Shown one piece after another: positions 15,562 through 24,690 of a stretch of DNA of 64,000 nucleotides. Below the pieces are notes generated by a model. The model was not told the DNA's origin. It saw only the letters and a program-made list of their open reading frames with translations, and ran no database searches. The first letter of the stretch is position 1; each line of letters starts with the position of its first letter. Where the stretch lies: contig NZ_BAAACZ010000003.1 of NCBI RefSeq assembly GCF_039521975.1, positions 196,653 to 260,652 of the forward strand, written 5' to 3'. This DNA comes from Alkalibacillus silvisoli. Its GTDB lineage: Bacteria > Bacillota > Bacilli > Bacillales > Alkalibacillaceae. The position numbers and the translations under genes are program-made.

Positions 15562-15672
15562 TGAATACTTGGGTTTATTTGAAAAACAACTAGTAGTATA
15601 GTTAGGATATAGGTATTTTAAAACTAGACCGTTTGCATAGGATGGGTTTTGGTGTCAGGAAGGATGAATGGA

Positions 15673-16191
15673 TTGAACCGAATATTAATTGTAGGTTCAA
15701 GTGGTGCAGGGAAGTCCAAATTATCGAGTCAATTGGGTGAGTTACTAAATATTCGTGTGATCCATTTAGATTCCTTGTTTTGGTTACCTAACTGGACACA
15801 AAGGGATCTTGAAGAATGGCAGCAGTTGAATAGGGAAATAGTGAAAGGTAATCAATGGATTATAGATGGCTATTATCCATCTACACTAGAGATCCGGATG
15901 CAACATGCAGATACGATTATTTATTTGAACTACCCTAGGCGAGTTTGTTTATATCGTGCTATTAAGAGGCGGTTTGAATACAGGGGTGTGACAAGGCCTG
16001 ATATGGGGGAAGGCTGTCCTGAGCGTTTACATGTTGAATTTTTACAGTATATTTGGAAATTCCCTGAAAAAGAAAAGCCACTTCTAGAAGATAAACTTAA
16101 TCAAGTCGTTGGTCACATTAAAGTGATTGAACTAAATTCTCCGAAAGACGCTAAGGTACTTTTGGACAATTTGACAAAGCAAGATGTGTGA
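15673..16191 (+). CDS. P-loop kinase-like ATPase (FlaR/topology-modulation protein family)
   Basis: A 172-residue nucleotide-binding protein. The Walker A motif is GSSGAGKS near the N-terminus (RILIVGSSGAGKSKLSSQLG), followed by IHLDSLFWLPNWTQRD and WIIDGYYPSTLEIRMQHADTIIYLNYPR, the pattern of the adenylate-kinase-like proteins annotated as DNA topology modulation protein FlaR. The real substrate is uncertain. The TTG at 15673 is preferred: AGGAAGG ends 9 bases before it and the family begins with a short M-K-R-I-L-I-V-G strand; upstream GTG 15652 and ATG 15664 are alternatives. Confidence 0.8.
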   Translation: MNRILIVGSSGAGKSKLSSQLGELLNIRVIHLDSLFWLPNWTQRDLEEWQQLNREIVKGNQWIIDGYYPSTLEIRMQHADTIIYLNYPRRVCLYRAIKRRFEYRGVTRPDMGEGCPERLHVEFLQYIWKFPEKEKPLLEDKLNQVVGHIKVIELNSPKDAKVLLDNLTKQDV

Positions 16192-16258
16192 CACGAGTCA
16201 TTAAGTATTATAAGCTAGTAAATAAAATCATCCGTTCATCATTGAGAGGGGTAAAATA

Positions 16259-16822
16259 GTGAAAGTTGTTTTAATAAATGGGACAATTATTGGTTCGAAA
16301 ACGAAAACTATACTACAAGAAGTTGAAAGCCAATTGAAACAGTTCTCATCTATAATGGAAATAGAGCAAGTTCACCTTGAGCAATACACCTTAGAATTTG
16401 CTGATGGAAGAAGTAAAGACCAATATTCAGACGAAACCCAATCGTTAATTAACCTTATTGAAAGTGCAGACGGTTTTATTGTTGCAACACCTATCTTCCA
16501 AGGGTCAATTCCTGGGGTATTAAAGAACTTATTTGACCTCATTTCGCCGAAAGCTATGAGATACAAACCGGTTGCGCTTTTAGCTAATGGTGGTACAGTT
16601 CAACATCATCTAGTCATTGAAAATCAATTGAAACCAATTCTTGATTATTTCCGTTGTTTAATTACACCCAATTATGTATATACGCATGCGTCACATTTCT
16701 CTTATACTAATGAATTAATTGATGAAGATGTTAAACAGCGGATTTATGAGTTGACTCGCGTGTTTTCTCATTATGTTACGATGAGTCAAGCGGTTATAGA
16801 AGGGGATCATTTAAACTTATAA
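16259..16822 (+). CDS. NADPH-dependent FMN reductase family protein
   Basis: A 187-residue flavodoxin-like protein. The FMN phosphate loop is NGTIIGSKTKTI near the N-terminus, and the central ADGFIVATPIFQGSIPGVLKNLFDL is the hallmark segment of the NADPH-FMN reductase (SsuE/azoreductase) family. KPVALLANGG follows at the next strand. It is expected to reduce FMN or a quinone/azo substrate with NADPH. It starts at GTG 16259 after GAGAGGGG. No sulfonate gene is nearby, so an SsuE role is unsupported. Confidence 0.85.
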   Translation: MKVVLINGTIIGSKTKTILQEVESQLKQFSSIMEIEQVHLEQYTLEFADGRSKDQYSDETQSLINLIESADGFIVATPIFQGSIPGVLKNLFDLISPKAMRYKPVALLANGGTVQHHLVIENQLKPILDYFRCLITPNYVYTHASHFSYTNELIDEDVKQRIYELTRVFSHYVTMSQAVIEGDHLNL

Positions 16823-16862
16823 GGTAGAATGAACAGTGGATAAAATTAATTGTAATAATAGA

Positions 16863-16977
16863 AGATCCGAACGATTCATCATAAATGAAGTCGTTCGGAT
16901 CTTTTAGTTTCGAAATCACTCTATCAAAAATACTTGAGCACTGGTAATAGAAGTTTGAACCTTGATAAAACTATCTA
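16863..16977. repeat. Intergenic repeat module, partly decayed
   Basis: Hairpin 16863-16902 (AGATCCGAACGA / TCGTTCGGATCT with TTCAT/ATGAA inside), then a linker ATCACTCTATCAAAAATAC that still resembles CGCTACATCAAAAT. Two worn units follow (GAGCACTGGTAATA, GAACCTTGATAAAA) about 21 bp apart. It lies in the 314-base gap between convergent genes (16823-17136). Confidence 0.75.
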
Positions 16978-17009
16978 ACGATTCGTGTGTGTGCTGTTCC
17001 CTAAGGGCA

Positions 17010-17100
17010 AGCAGGCGTGTCGTTTTCACCGACTAGGAGTCTACACACTTTGATTCTGCTAGGGGTAGCTGTTCACCTAAACACAAAGCAGGCGTACGTA
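17010..17100. repeat. Decayed fragment of the GC-rich Bacillaceae element
   Basis: Read on the minus strand, GAATCAAAGTGTGTAGACTC (about 17037-17056) followed by CTAGTCGG closely matches GAATCAAAATGCGTAGACTCCTGCGGGA at 8102-8130. The rest of this gap resembles neither arm well, so it looks like a degenerate copy. Confidence 0.5.
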
Positions 17101-17136
17101 TGTAAACGGCTCTTCAACCTTTTTGTACTAGGCTCG

Positions 17137-17910
17137 TTATTTCCAAACAAATTCGGGGTTTCTTTTGTTTAAAAAGGCTTGTACTCCTTCTTGATGATCT
17201 TCTGTTTGACGCATTGATAATTGCCCGTTTGTTTCAGCTTCCAAGATTGATTTTAACTTTACTACTTGCTGACTATTTAATATCTCCTTTGATTCAATCA
17301 TAGCTAAGATTGGCGCTTGTTTTAATTGTTGGATATAGCCATTAACAACTTCATCTAAATCGTTGTCAGTCGCTAAGTCAATTAAATTCATTGCTTCTGA
17401 TTGTTTAGCTGTTAAAGTTTCGCCTTCCCAAATGGTTTGCTTAGCCTTCACGGTACCTAGTCGTTGTTCCATGAAGAAATGACCACCGCCATCTGGAATT
17501 AATCCAATTCCAATAAAGTTCATAGCAACCTTAGCATTAGCTTTGGCAATGACGTAATCACAAGCTAATGCAATACTTAGACCTAAGCCTGCAGCAGCAC
17601 CATTAAGAGCAGAAATGGTAACTTTAGGCATCTGATATAAAGTTAAAACAATACTTTTAATGGTGTTCATAACATCTTGAAATGCTTCTGGGTCACTAGC
17701 TTGAAGCATCATCTTCATATCGCCACCAGCTGAAAAAGCCTTGCCACTGCCTTTTAAGACTAAAATTTTCGCATCACTACGTTGGACTTCTTCTAACTGC
17801 TCTTTTAAAGCATGTAGTAATTCTTGGTTCATAGCATTCAATTGCTCGGGTCTGTTTAACGTAATTGTTGCAACATCATTATCATAACTTAACACTACTG
17901 TTTCTGACAT
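17137..17910 (-). CDS. Enoyl-CoA hydratase/isomerase family protein
   Basis: A 257-residue crotonase-fold protein. The first oxyanion-hole region is LKGSGKAFSAGGDMKMML and the second is ISALNGAAAGLGLSIALACDYVIAKANAKVAMNFIGIGLIPDGGG. Catalytic residues vary across the family, so hydratase, isomerase or thioesterase-like activity cannot be told apart. ATG 17910 is preferred: GAGG lies about 11 bases upstream, while the GTG at 17925 overlaps that site. It is monocistronic, and convergent with the FMN reductase across a repeat-filled gap. Confidence 0.87.
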   Translation of the reverse strand: MSETVVLSYDNDVATITLNRPEQLNAMNQELLHALKEQLEEVQRSDAKILVLKGSGKAFSAGGDMKMMLQASDPEAFQDVMNTIKSIVLTLYQMPKVTISALNGAAAGLGLSIALACDYVIAKANAKVAMNFIGIGLIPDGGGHFFMEQRLGTVKAKQTIWEGETLTAKQSEAMNLIDLATDNDLDEVVNGYIQQLKQAPILAMIESKEILNSQQVVKLKSILEAETNGQLSMRQTEDHQEGVQAFLNKRNPEFVWK

Positions 17911-17963
17911 TTTGCAAAACCTCACTTGTCGATAGATTATTTTGCTAGATTGTTACCACCAAA

Positions 17964-19208
17964 TTAGATAGATTCGTTAGCTAACTGTTTGAAATAGTAT
18001 GCGGATAATTTGAATTGACCTTGATCAAACAACGATTCAGCTAGAATTCCATACAATTCTTTTAATGTATTCCTTTCGCCCATTTTTAAAAGGTACGGGA
18101 TCCACTTCTTTTCAGCTTGGTGAACAAATTCATTAGTCCTCACTGTGTTATATACTTGGTGCTTTAAGATCGACAGCTGGCACCGAACTTTTAAATCATT
18201 AATGCGCCTGCTTAAAACCTCACCTTCTTTAATATACGCTATTGCTTGGTCATTCTCCTGCAATTGAAAGTGAGCTTTTGCAAGAAGATGGTAACTATGG
18301 AGTTTGTCGTAAGGTGATAAGAAGGATTCAGCTGCATCCTCAAGATAATCAATTGCCTTATTCCAATCTTTCATCTCGCAATATAAAAAACCAATATTGT
18401 GTTTAAGCCGTACGGTAATTAGCTCTGAATCCATCATCGGTTTTGAATCAAGAACTTGAAAGAAGTATTGCTCTGCTAAGTCATATGCCTTTAATAATGT
18501 GTAGTTAATGCCGAATAAGATATAACAGTCTGTAATCTTTGGGTATAGGAATTCATCAATGAATCGTTCCTTTGCAATCTGACAATAATGGTTGCTTCTT
18601 ATAGGGTCGTCCATTCGAGTATACGTAGCTGCTAATAAATAATAAATATCAGGGTCGTTCATGGAATGTTTGACAAGGGTTCGTTCAGCTTTTTTGAAAT
18701 AGACTATGGCGTTGTTTGGAAAAGCACGATGGATATAATAAACACCTAGTATCTTATAAAAATAGTATAACCGTTCACCTTTAAAGGTTTGTTCCATGTT
18801 ATGAATAGATTCTATAGGTTGTTTCATCGCATTTTCTTGTTTAGTTTCGATTAAATAATAAAATTCAATTAGTTTAAAATAGTGCTGTAGTTCCGTCTGA
18901 TGAAAAGGTGTTATGTTTTCTTTTAAACTGGTGTAAACTAATTTAGCTTCTTTGAAATTTTTCTTAGTAATTAGTTTATATAAATTAATAATTTGTATAT
19001 GTATGTCTTCTTGGTCTAGCGAGCTGATTTCCTCGTAGGGGGCATCTAACTTTTCGCATAATGAGACAATGACATCATAACTTGGCTCAATCATTTCGTT
19101 TTCAATTTTACTTAAATATGAGATTGAACAAATGCCATTTGCTAAGTCTTTTTGCGTTAAACCTCGTTTAGTTCGGTAGTATTGGATAAACGTTCCAGTA
19201 TTCATCAT
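17964..19208 (-). CDS. HTH (XRE) regulator with C-terminal TPR-like domain, RNPP-like
   Basis: A 414-residue protein. Residues about 8-62 form an XRE helix-turn-helix (IQYYRTKRGLTQKDLANGICSISYLSKIENEMIEPSYDVIVSLCEKL). The remainder is all-helical with tetratricopeptide-like repeats (AIVYFKKAERTLVKH, ITVRLKHNIGFLYCEMKDWNKAIDYLEDA, KLHSYHLLAKAHFQLQENDQAIAYIKEGE). This layout matches the NprR/PlcR/Rgg (RNPP) regulators, many of which bind short signalling peptides in the TPR groove. No cognate peptide gene is obvious downstream. ATG 19208 is chosen over GTG 19217 because AGGTGG lies 5 bases before it. Confidence 0.82.
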   Translation of the reverse strand: MMNTGTFIQYYRTKRGLTQKDLANGICSISYLSKIENEMIEPSYDVIVSLCEKLDAPYEEISSLDQEDIHIQIINLYKLITKKNFKEAKLVYTSLKENITPFHQTELQHYFKLIEFYYLIETKQENAMKQPIESIHNMEQTFKGERLYYFYKILGVYYIHRAFPNNAIVYFKKAERTLVKHSMNDPDIYYLLAATYTRMDDPIRSNHYCQIAKERFIDEFLYPKITDCYILFGINYTLLKAYDLAEQYFFQVLDSKPMMDSELITVRLKHNIGFLYCEMKDWNKAIDYLEDAAESFLSPYDKLHSYHLLAKAHFQLQENDQAIAYIKEGEVLSRRINDLKVRCQLSILKHQVYNTVRTNEFVHQAEKKWIPYLLKMGERNTLKELYGILAESLFDQGQFKLSAYYFKQLANESI

Positions 19209-19359
19209 ATAAGCCACCTAATTTAACTATTATAAAACTATTGTAAGAGAATAAAGGAAGATTGTAAAAAATAATCCCCGGTTTAAGACTGTTGTTGTTA
19301 TTGTAAATCACTTATGGAAGACACTTTCTAAAGAGTAGGAGTTGGTAGCATAAGTTGAT

Positions 19360-19446
19360 TTGAACAATATTGAGATTATAGCTCAAATATTGAGGGACTC
19401 CGCTTAAATAATTGAGATGTTCGCTCATTTATCCTTCGCTCAAAAC
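19360..19446. repeat. Type-B intergenic array: four 20-21 bp units
   Basis: Units start near 19360, 19381, 19402 and 19423 (21-bp spacing), with a core of the form GCTCAAATATTGAG(GGACTCC). The second array of this type is at 47425-47565. The array lies in the 330-base gap (19209-19538) between the MCP gene and the HTH-TPR gene, both on the minus strand; no gene is evident in this gap. Confidence 0.75.
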
Positions 19447-19489
19447 TCATGCAACTCAAAAAATCACCAACACTTTACATACAGAGCCC

Positions 19490-19530
19490 TCAAAAAAACC
19501 CTTGAGTTAAATTAATATTAACCCAAGGGT
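19490..19530 (-). terminator. Terminator of the BMP-lipoprotein/MCP operon
   Basis: Stem ACCCTTGGGTTAA / TTAACTCAAGGGT (minus-strand sense) with a 7-base loop and a run of seven T residues, starting 9 bases beyond the minus-strand stop at 19539. Confidence 0.88.
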
Positions 19531-19538
19531 GTAGTGAT

Positions 19539-21188
19539 TTAATAAAAATGAGATGTTTTCTCGTTTAATTCTTGAATCATGTCTTCTAGCTTTCTTACTT
19601 CAGCCTGTAGTTTATTAAAGGCACTTTGTTGTTCAGCTGCGGAAGCGGAAATCTCTTCAGTACCTGCAGCCGTTTCTTCTGTAACAGAACTAATGCTTTC
19701 CATTGTCGTTGTAATTTGTTCACTTTGTTTTTGTGATTCATTCATGCCATTTGCAAGTAGTTCTAGTCGATCATATATTTGTTTGACATGATCTGCAATG
19801 GCATTAAATGATTCTTCAGATGTATTAACGGCTCCAGATTGTTGTTTGCTTAACTTTGTTGTTTCTTCAGTTTGTTGGTTAATGGTGTGAACCCCTTGTT
19901 TAATTTGTTCGACCATATTCTTTATATCATCTGTAGCTGAGGTTGATTGGTCTGCTAATTTCCTTACTTCATCAGCGACTACAGCAAAGCCTTTTCCGTG
20001 TTCTCCTGCACGAGCAGCTTCAATGGCTGCATTTAAAGCGAGTAAATTAGTTTGTTCAGCAATATCATTGACAAGTTCAACAGCTTTCTCGATTTGTTCG
20101 GTGTAAGTAGTAAATTGTTCTACTGAGCTTTTCACTTCGCCAATGGCTGCTTGATTGTTTTCCATAATGGACCTTTGTTCAGTCATAGCTTGATGTCCAT
20201 TTTGAACAGCTTGTTGTGCTTTGGTACTTGCTTCATTAGCTTCTTGGCTTTGCTTTGTGTTGATATTAAAGTCTTGTTGCATCTTTTCAACAAGTGTGAC
20301 GGCATCTTGTACATCATTAGAAATCGACTGGCTTCCTTGTGCTAATTCATCTGTTGAACTGGCAACTTGATGGCTTCCTTCAGTTAAACTGTTAATTTCA
20401 TCATTTAATTGATGACTAAAGTCATTAACTCGATTGTTAATACTGTGAATAGATTGAACAGTATCTTTTAAGTTTTCCATCATTGTCTTGAATGAGCGTT
20501 TCAGTTGGCCGATTTCGTCTGTTTCTTTTTCACTAACCTCAATAGAAGTAGATAATTTACCACCTGCAGCTTCTTCAGCTTGTTGAGATAGCTCTTGTAA
20601 AGGTTTAGCGATTCGATTTGACAATTTAAGTGATAAGAACAATGTAAGGGTGATTAGAATAATGCTAGCGATTATGATGAATGTTACTAAATTATTGATC
20701 ATCGTTTGTTGTTCTTGAATGGTTTCGTTATACCAATTTGTTGAAGCTTCTTCAAGCATGTAGGCATCGTTAACTAATCCCGCTGTTCTTAAAGCTTGTC
20801 TATGAACTTCATTCACATTCTCTTCTTCTAAAGCAGTACGCGCTAGTTGTTGCCAGTCTTCATATTTATCTTGTGCTTGCGTTAACCATTGTCTTTGGTC
20901 TTCAGTTTCTACAAGGTTAGAGATGCCTGTAATGGTTTCTTCAGTTTGTTCGATTTGAAATATTGCATCTTGTCTTGTTGCCTCAGATGGACTGTAATAA
21001 TAAGTTGTTAAAGCTTGTTCTGATGATTGTAGTTGAGCATGTAATTCCTTACTTTCCAATAAGACTTCGACATCTTCTTGGGACGAACTTTGAAAAGTAA
21101 TCATTTCAAAAGCAATCCATGAAACGAGAGCCAAACTTAAAAGCAAAGGAATCATCGTCATGATATATAATCGTTTTTTGATGTTCAT
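19539..21188 (-). CDS. Methyl-accepting chemotaxis protein
   Basis: A 549-residue transmembrane chemoreceptor. Transmembrane helix 1 (about 8-27) is followed by a roughly 140-residue extracellular helical region without a recognisable Cache fold, transmembrane helix 2 (about 168-190), a HAMP domain (SNRIAKPLQELSQQAEEAAGGKLS) and a long cytoplasmic coiled coil. The kinase-control tip is DIAEQTNLLALNAAIEAARAGEHGKGFAVVADEVRKLADQS. It lies 12 bases downstream of a BMP-family binding lipoprotein gene, which suggests the lipoprotein presents a ligand to this receptor. A strong terminator follows. Confidence 0.93.
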   Translation of the reverse strand: MNIKKRLYIMTMIPLLLSLALVSWIAFEMITFQSSSQEDVEVLLESKELHAQLQSSEQALTTYYYSPSEATRQDAIFQIEQTEETITGISNLVETEDQRQWLTQAQDKYEDWQQLARTALEEENVNEVHRQALRTAGLVNDAYMLEEASTNWYNETIQEQQTMINNLVTFIIIASIILITLTLFLSLKLSNRIAKPLQELSQQAEEAAGGKLSTSIEVSEKETDEIGQLKRSFKTMMENLKDTVQSIHSINNRVNDFSHQLNDEINSLTEGSHQVASSTDELAQGSQSISNDVQDAVTLVEKMQQDFNINTKQSQEANEASTKAQQAVQNGHQAMTEQRSIMENNQAAIGEVKSSVEQFTTYTEQIEKAVELVNDIAEQTNLLALNAAIEAARAGEHGKGFAVVADEVRKLADQSTSATDDIKNMVEQIKQGVHTINQQTEETTKLSKQQSGAVNTSEESFNAIADHVKQIYDRLELLANGMNESQKQSEQITTTMESISSVTEETAAGTEEISASAAEQQSAFNKLQAEVRKLEDMIQELNEKTSHFY

Positions 21189-21200
21189 TTAATCACTCCT

Positions 21201-22145
21201 TTATGATTCATTTCTAGCATTTTCAAGTGTTTGTTCTTCAAGGCTAGATAATTCAATTAGACGTATTGGAGCAAGTCCAACACCCTCTTCATTTAAACCA
21301 AGTTCAATATGTTCACCTTGAAGAGTTTCACCATTATGTAAACGTTCCATAATGTCATAGATTGCAACATTTACATTTTTAACCATTGAGGATATAACAG
21401 CTTCCTCAGCAATGGTGAATTGATCTGTATCTACTCCAAACGCATAGATTCCTTGATTTTCAGCTTCTTGTAAAGCACCTGTTCCAGTAAATCCAGCTGA
21501 TGGAAATAAGAGATCAGCACCTTCATCAATCATTTCTTGAGCTATGTCAGCGCCTAATTGGTCATCATCAAACGTCCCAGCATCTTGTGATAATATTTCA
21601 GCATCTGAATTCGCATCTTCAACACCTTCAATAAAACCACGTTCAAACGTACGAATGACTTCACTATCCACACCACCAATAAAGCCTACAACGTCCGTTT
21701 CCGTTCTCATACCAGCAATTAGTCCAATTAAGTAACTTCCTTCATCTTCTTTAAAGGTAATGGAAGTGACATTAGGTAAGTCAATCACGTCATCAATAAT
21801 CACAAACTGTTGGTCAGGATAAGTTTCAGCCAGTGTTTCAATAGCAGGCGTTGTAGTGAAACTTAAACCAAAAATGACATCATGTCCTTGTTCTATGAGG
21901 TCTTCAAGATGCTTTTCATAATCCTCATCAAACGGTTCACGATAGTCAAAAACAATACCCAGTTCATCACGTGCTTGGGCTAATCCTTGAAAGGCTAAAT
22001 CACTGAATGCATTATCACCTAACCCACTTTCAGTTACTAATAAACCAGCACTAAGTTCTTGATCAATAACTGCTTCCTCTTCTGAAGAACAAGCAGCTAA
22101 TATAAATGTTAAAATTAATAAAAACATTAACTTATGTACTTTCAT
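21201..22145 (-). CDS. BMP-family substrate-binding lipoprotein (Med-like)
   Basis: A 314-residue lipoprotein: signal MKVHKLMFLLILTFILAAC with lipobox LAAC, then a periplasmic-binding fold of the BMP/PnrA family. Family segments are LSAGLLVTESGLGDNAFSDLAFQGL, YLIGLIAGMRTETDVVGFIGGVD, DLLFPSAGFTGTGALQEAENQGIYAFGVDTDQ. The family binds nucleosides (PnrA) and includes B. subtilis Med. No permease or ATPase genes accompany it; instead the next gene encodes a chemoreceptor, so a sensory rather than transport role is inferred. A good RBS (AGGAGG) precedes the ATG. Confidence 0.85.
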   Translation of the reverse strand: MKVHKLMFLLILTFILAACSSEEEAVIDQELSAGLLVTESGLGDNAFSDLAFQGLAQARDELGIVFDYREPFDEDYEKHLEDLIEQGHDVIFGLSFTTTPAIETLAETYPDQQFVIIDDVIDLPNVTSITFKEDEGSYLIGLIAGMRTETDVVGFIGGVDSEVIRTFERGFIEGVEDANSDAEILSQDAGTFDDDQLGADIAQEMIDEGADLLFPSAGFTGTGALQEAENQGIYAFGVDTDQFTIAEEAVISSMVKNVNVAIYDIMERLHNGETLQGEHIELGLNEEGVGLAPIRLIELSSLEEQTLENARNES

Positions 22146-22337
22146 AAATATCCTCCTAAATTCTGAAAATTATGTCGAAATTAATCGAAAAATGACCACT
22201 AAATTATTATCGGATCACTATCCAGTTCTGTTAATAGCCAAATGAATTTTTTAGGAGTTTAGTAGAACTTTTGGCATATGTTGACGAATGGGTGTTATAA
22301 GATTAATATAGAAATTAAGAATTAAATACATAGAACA

Positions 22338-22502
22338 TTTAGGTGTGAGCATTTAGTTGCTTATTTAAAAGGGAAGTTCGGTGTAAGTCCGACGCGGTCC
22401 CGCCACTGTTATGGGGAACGACTGACCAAATCCACTGTTAAATACGGGAAGGGGGTCAGAAGTGATGAACCTAAGCCAGGAGACCTGCCTAAGTATGTTT
22501 TA
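22338..22502 (+). ncRNA. Cobalamin (AdoCbl) riboswitch
   Basis: This has the typical AdoCbl-riboswitch landmarks in order: AAAAGGGAAG, GGTGTAAGTCCGACGCGGTC, CCGCCACTG, and the B12-box AGCCAGGAGACCTGCC (22474-22489). It stands in the leader of btuFCD, between the divergent BMP-lipoprotein gene and btuF. A terminator hairpin lies between it and btuF, so control is probably by transcription termination when cobalamin is bound. Boundaries are approximate. Confidence 0.95.
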
Positions 22503-22570
22503 GCTTATTTCCTTCGGGGTTAAAGGGATAGCTATATATCAGTCGAAAGATTAATATATAGTAGAGACTA

Positions 22571-22617
22571 AAGTGCTCATATTTCCTTACTCTAGGGAAA
22601 TATGAGTACTTTTTATT
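22571..22617 (+). terminator. Riboswitch-controlled terminator before btuF
   Basis: Long stem AAGTGCTCATATTTCC / GGGAAATATGAGTACTT with an 8-base loop followed by TTTTT, ending about 20 bases before the btuF start. It is the expression platform of the cobalamin riboswitch. Confidence 0.88.
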
Positions 22618-22635
22618 ATAGAAAGGAAGAGGAAG

Positions 22636-23601
22636 ATGAAAAAGACAATTTGGTTAAAATTATGTATCGTAATGATGTTCGTAATCGTTGTCGGGTTAAC
22701 AGCTTGCCAAAGTGCAGAACCTGAAGATGAAGAGGTGAATGATGAGGAAGCTGAAGAAACTGCAGAGAATGATTCAGATGAACCGGTTACTTTTACAGAT
22801 AAAGCAGGTGAAGAAATAACAATTGAAGAGGAAGTAGAGCGAATTGTTTCTGTTATTCCAAGTGCAACTGAAATTGTATTTGCAGTAGGAGCAGGTGATC
22901 AAGTTGTTGGGGTATCAGAATGGGCTGATTATCCAGAAGAAGTTTTTGAAGTTGAAGAAACTGTTGGTGATATGAATTTAAATATTGAGAAGATTGTTGA
23001 ACTAGAGCCAGATGTAGTCATAGCTGATTTAAATAACGCAGGGGATTTAGATGCAATGCGTGATGTTGGCTTGAATGTGGTTACATTAGGCTCACAAAGC
23101 TTAGAAGAAGTTTATGAAGATATTGAAATGGTAGGGAATGCTACAGGTCAAGCTGAAGAAGCAGAAGAGATTGTTTCAAATATGCAAAGTCAAGTTAGTG
23201 AAGTTACAGAGCAAGTCAGTGACATTCCAGATGATGAACGTAGGAGTGTTTGGTTGGAGCTTGATTCAGATTTGTATTCTGGTGGAGAAGGCTCTTTCTT
23301 ACATGAATTATTAACACTTGCTGGTGGTGAAAATATTATCGCTGATGAAGAAGGTTGGCCACAAGTAAGTGAAGAAATTGTGTTAGAACGTGACCCAGAA
23401 GTGATTATTACAACATATGGCTACTATACAGACGATGTGGTTGAATCAGTTTTAGCTCGGGACAATTGGCAGTCTGTCACAGCAGTAGAACAGGAAGAAG
23501 TACATGATATTCATAATGATATTGTGACAAGACCAGGACCAAGGTTAGTTGATGGCCTAGAAGAGATCGCTACTATTTTATACCCAGAATATATGGAGTA
23601 A
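22636..23601 (+). CDS. btuF: Cobalamin ABC transporter, substrate-binding lipoprotein
   Basis: A 321-residue lipoprotein (lipobox LTAC, Cys about 24) with an acidic linker and a class III binding fold. Family parts are RIVSVIPSATEIVFAVGAGDQVVGVSEWADYPEE, VVIADLNNAGDLDAM, HELLTLAGGENIIADEEGWPQVSEE, VIITTYGYY. This family includes BtuF and iron-siderophore binders; the upstream cobalamin riboswitch makes vitamin B12 or a corrinoid the likely ligand. It is the first gene of an operon with a permease and an ATPase. Strong acidity fits an exposed protein of a halophile. Confidence 0.9.
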   Translation: MKKTIWLKLCIVMMFVIVVGLTACQSAEPEDEEVNDEEAEETAENDSDEPVTFTDKAGEEITIEEEVERIVSVIPSATEIVFAVGAGDQVVGVSEWADYPEEVFEVEETVGDMNLNIEKIVELEPDVVIADLNNAGDLDAMRDVGLNVVTLGSQSLEEVYEDIEMVGNATGQAEEAEEIVSNMQSQVSEVTEQVSDIPDDERRSVWLELDSDLYSGGEGSFLHELLTLAGGENIIADEEGWPQVSEEIVLERDPEVIITTYGYYTDDVVESVLARDNWQSVTAVEQEEVHDIHNDIVTRPGPRLVDGLEEIATILYPEYME

Positions 23602-23638
23602 TAGGACATCACGATCATGTAACGAATGGATGTTATAA

Positions 23639-24679
23639 ATGAAAAAACGCTCGATTTTATGGATTGCTTTACCGTTATTAACCCTTATATTAGTTGTATT
23701 TATGAGCTTATCGATTACCTTAGGTGCAGCTAATCTTTCTTGGCAGACTGTGTGGCAAGTGATCCTTTCAAGACTTCCTATAATCAATCAGTGGATTGAG
23801 CCTAATTGGAGTGACTCAACAGAAACGATTGTATTAGACATTAGAATGCCGCGTGTAATCTTAGCAGCTATTGTAGGTGCAGCTTTGGCATTAGCGGGTG
23901 CGATCTATCAAGGTGTATTACGCAATCCATTAGCTGATCCATTTATTTTAGGTGTGTCTTCTGGAGCTTCATTTGGTGCTGCTTTAGTCTTTGCCTTAGG
24001 ACTCCAAATTGTTTGGCTAGGTCAATTTACATTGCCTGTTGTTGCGTTTTTATTCGGCTTTGGCACACTAATGGTCGTTTATTTCTTAGCACGTATTGGA
24101 CAAAAAGTCAAAATGGAAACGATTATTCTAGCTGGTGTTGTTGTGCAAGCTTTTATTGGTGCTTGTCTTTCATTAGTTATGACCTTAGCCAATGAACAAC
24201 TACAAACGATTGTGTTTTGGATGATGGGGAGCTTAACATTAACTGATTGGAGCTATACTCAAGTTGTTTTGCCGATTATAGCTGTAGCTGGCGTAGTCGC
24301 TCTGTTTTATACACGTGAATTAAACATGCTCGGATTAGGTGAAGAAGTCGCTCATCATTCAGGTCTATCAGTGGAACGAACCCGTTTTTATCTACTCATA
24401 TTAGCATCGATTATGACAGGGGCGGCCGTTTCAGTTTCTGGGGCAATTGGGTTTGTTGGTTTAGTTGTACCTCACATTATTCGATTGATTGTTGGAGCAG
24501 ATTACAGGCTGATCTTGCCGTTATCGATCGTTGGTGGTGCGATCTTTTTAGTTGGTGCTGATACACTGGCTCGAGTATTAATGGCACCACGTGAGCTGCC
24601 ATTAGGAGTCATTACGGCATTTTTAGGAGCGCCATTTTTCGCTTATTTATTAAGAAAGGCGAAACGTGAATTTTTTTAG
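23639..24679 (+). CDS. btuC: Cobalamin ABC transporter permease (FecCD family)
   Basis: A 346-residue membrane protein with about ten helices. FecCD-family signatures are IRMPRVILAAIVGAALALAGAIYQGVLRNPLADPFILGVSSGASFGA in the first third, VSVSGAIGFVGLVVPHIIRLIVGADYR with the coupling helix, and the ending RELPLGVITAFLGAPFFAYLLRK. It forms the homodimeric channel for the BtuF ligand. It lies 37 bases after btuF and 11 bases before the ATPase gene. Confidence 0.92.
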   Translation: MKKRSILWIALPLLTLILVVFMSLSITLGAANLSWQTVWQVILSRLPIINQWIEPNWSDSTETIVLDIRMPRVILAAIVGAALALAGAIYQGVLRNPLADPFILGVSSGASFGAALVFALGLQIVWLGQFTLPVVAFLFGFGTLMVVYFLARIGQKVKMETIILAGVVVQAFIGACLSLVMTLANEQLQTIVFWMMGSLTLTDWSYTQVVLPIIAVAGVVALFYTRELNMLGLGEEVAHHSGLSVERTRFYLLILASIMTGAAVSVSGAIGFVGLVVPHIIRLIVGADYRLILPLSIVGGAIFLVGADTLARVLMAPRELPLGVITAFLGAPFFAYLLRKAKREFF

Positions 24680-24690
24680 GAGGCATACTT

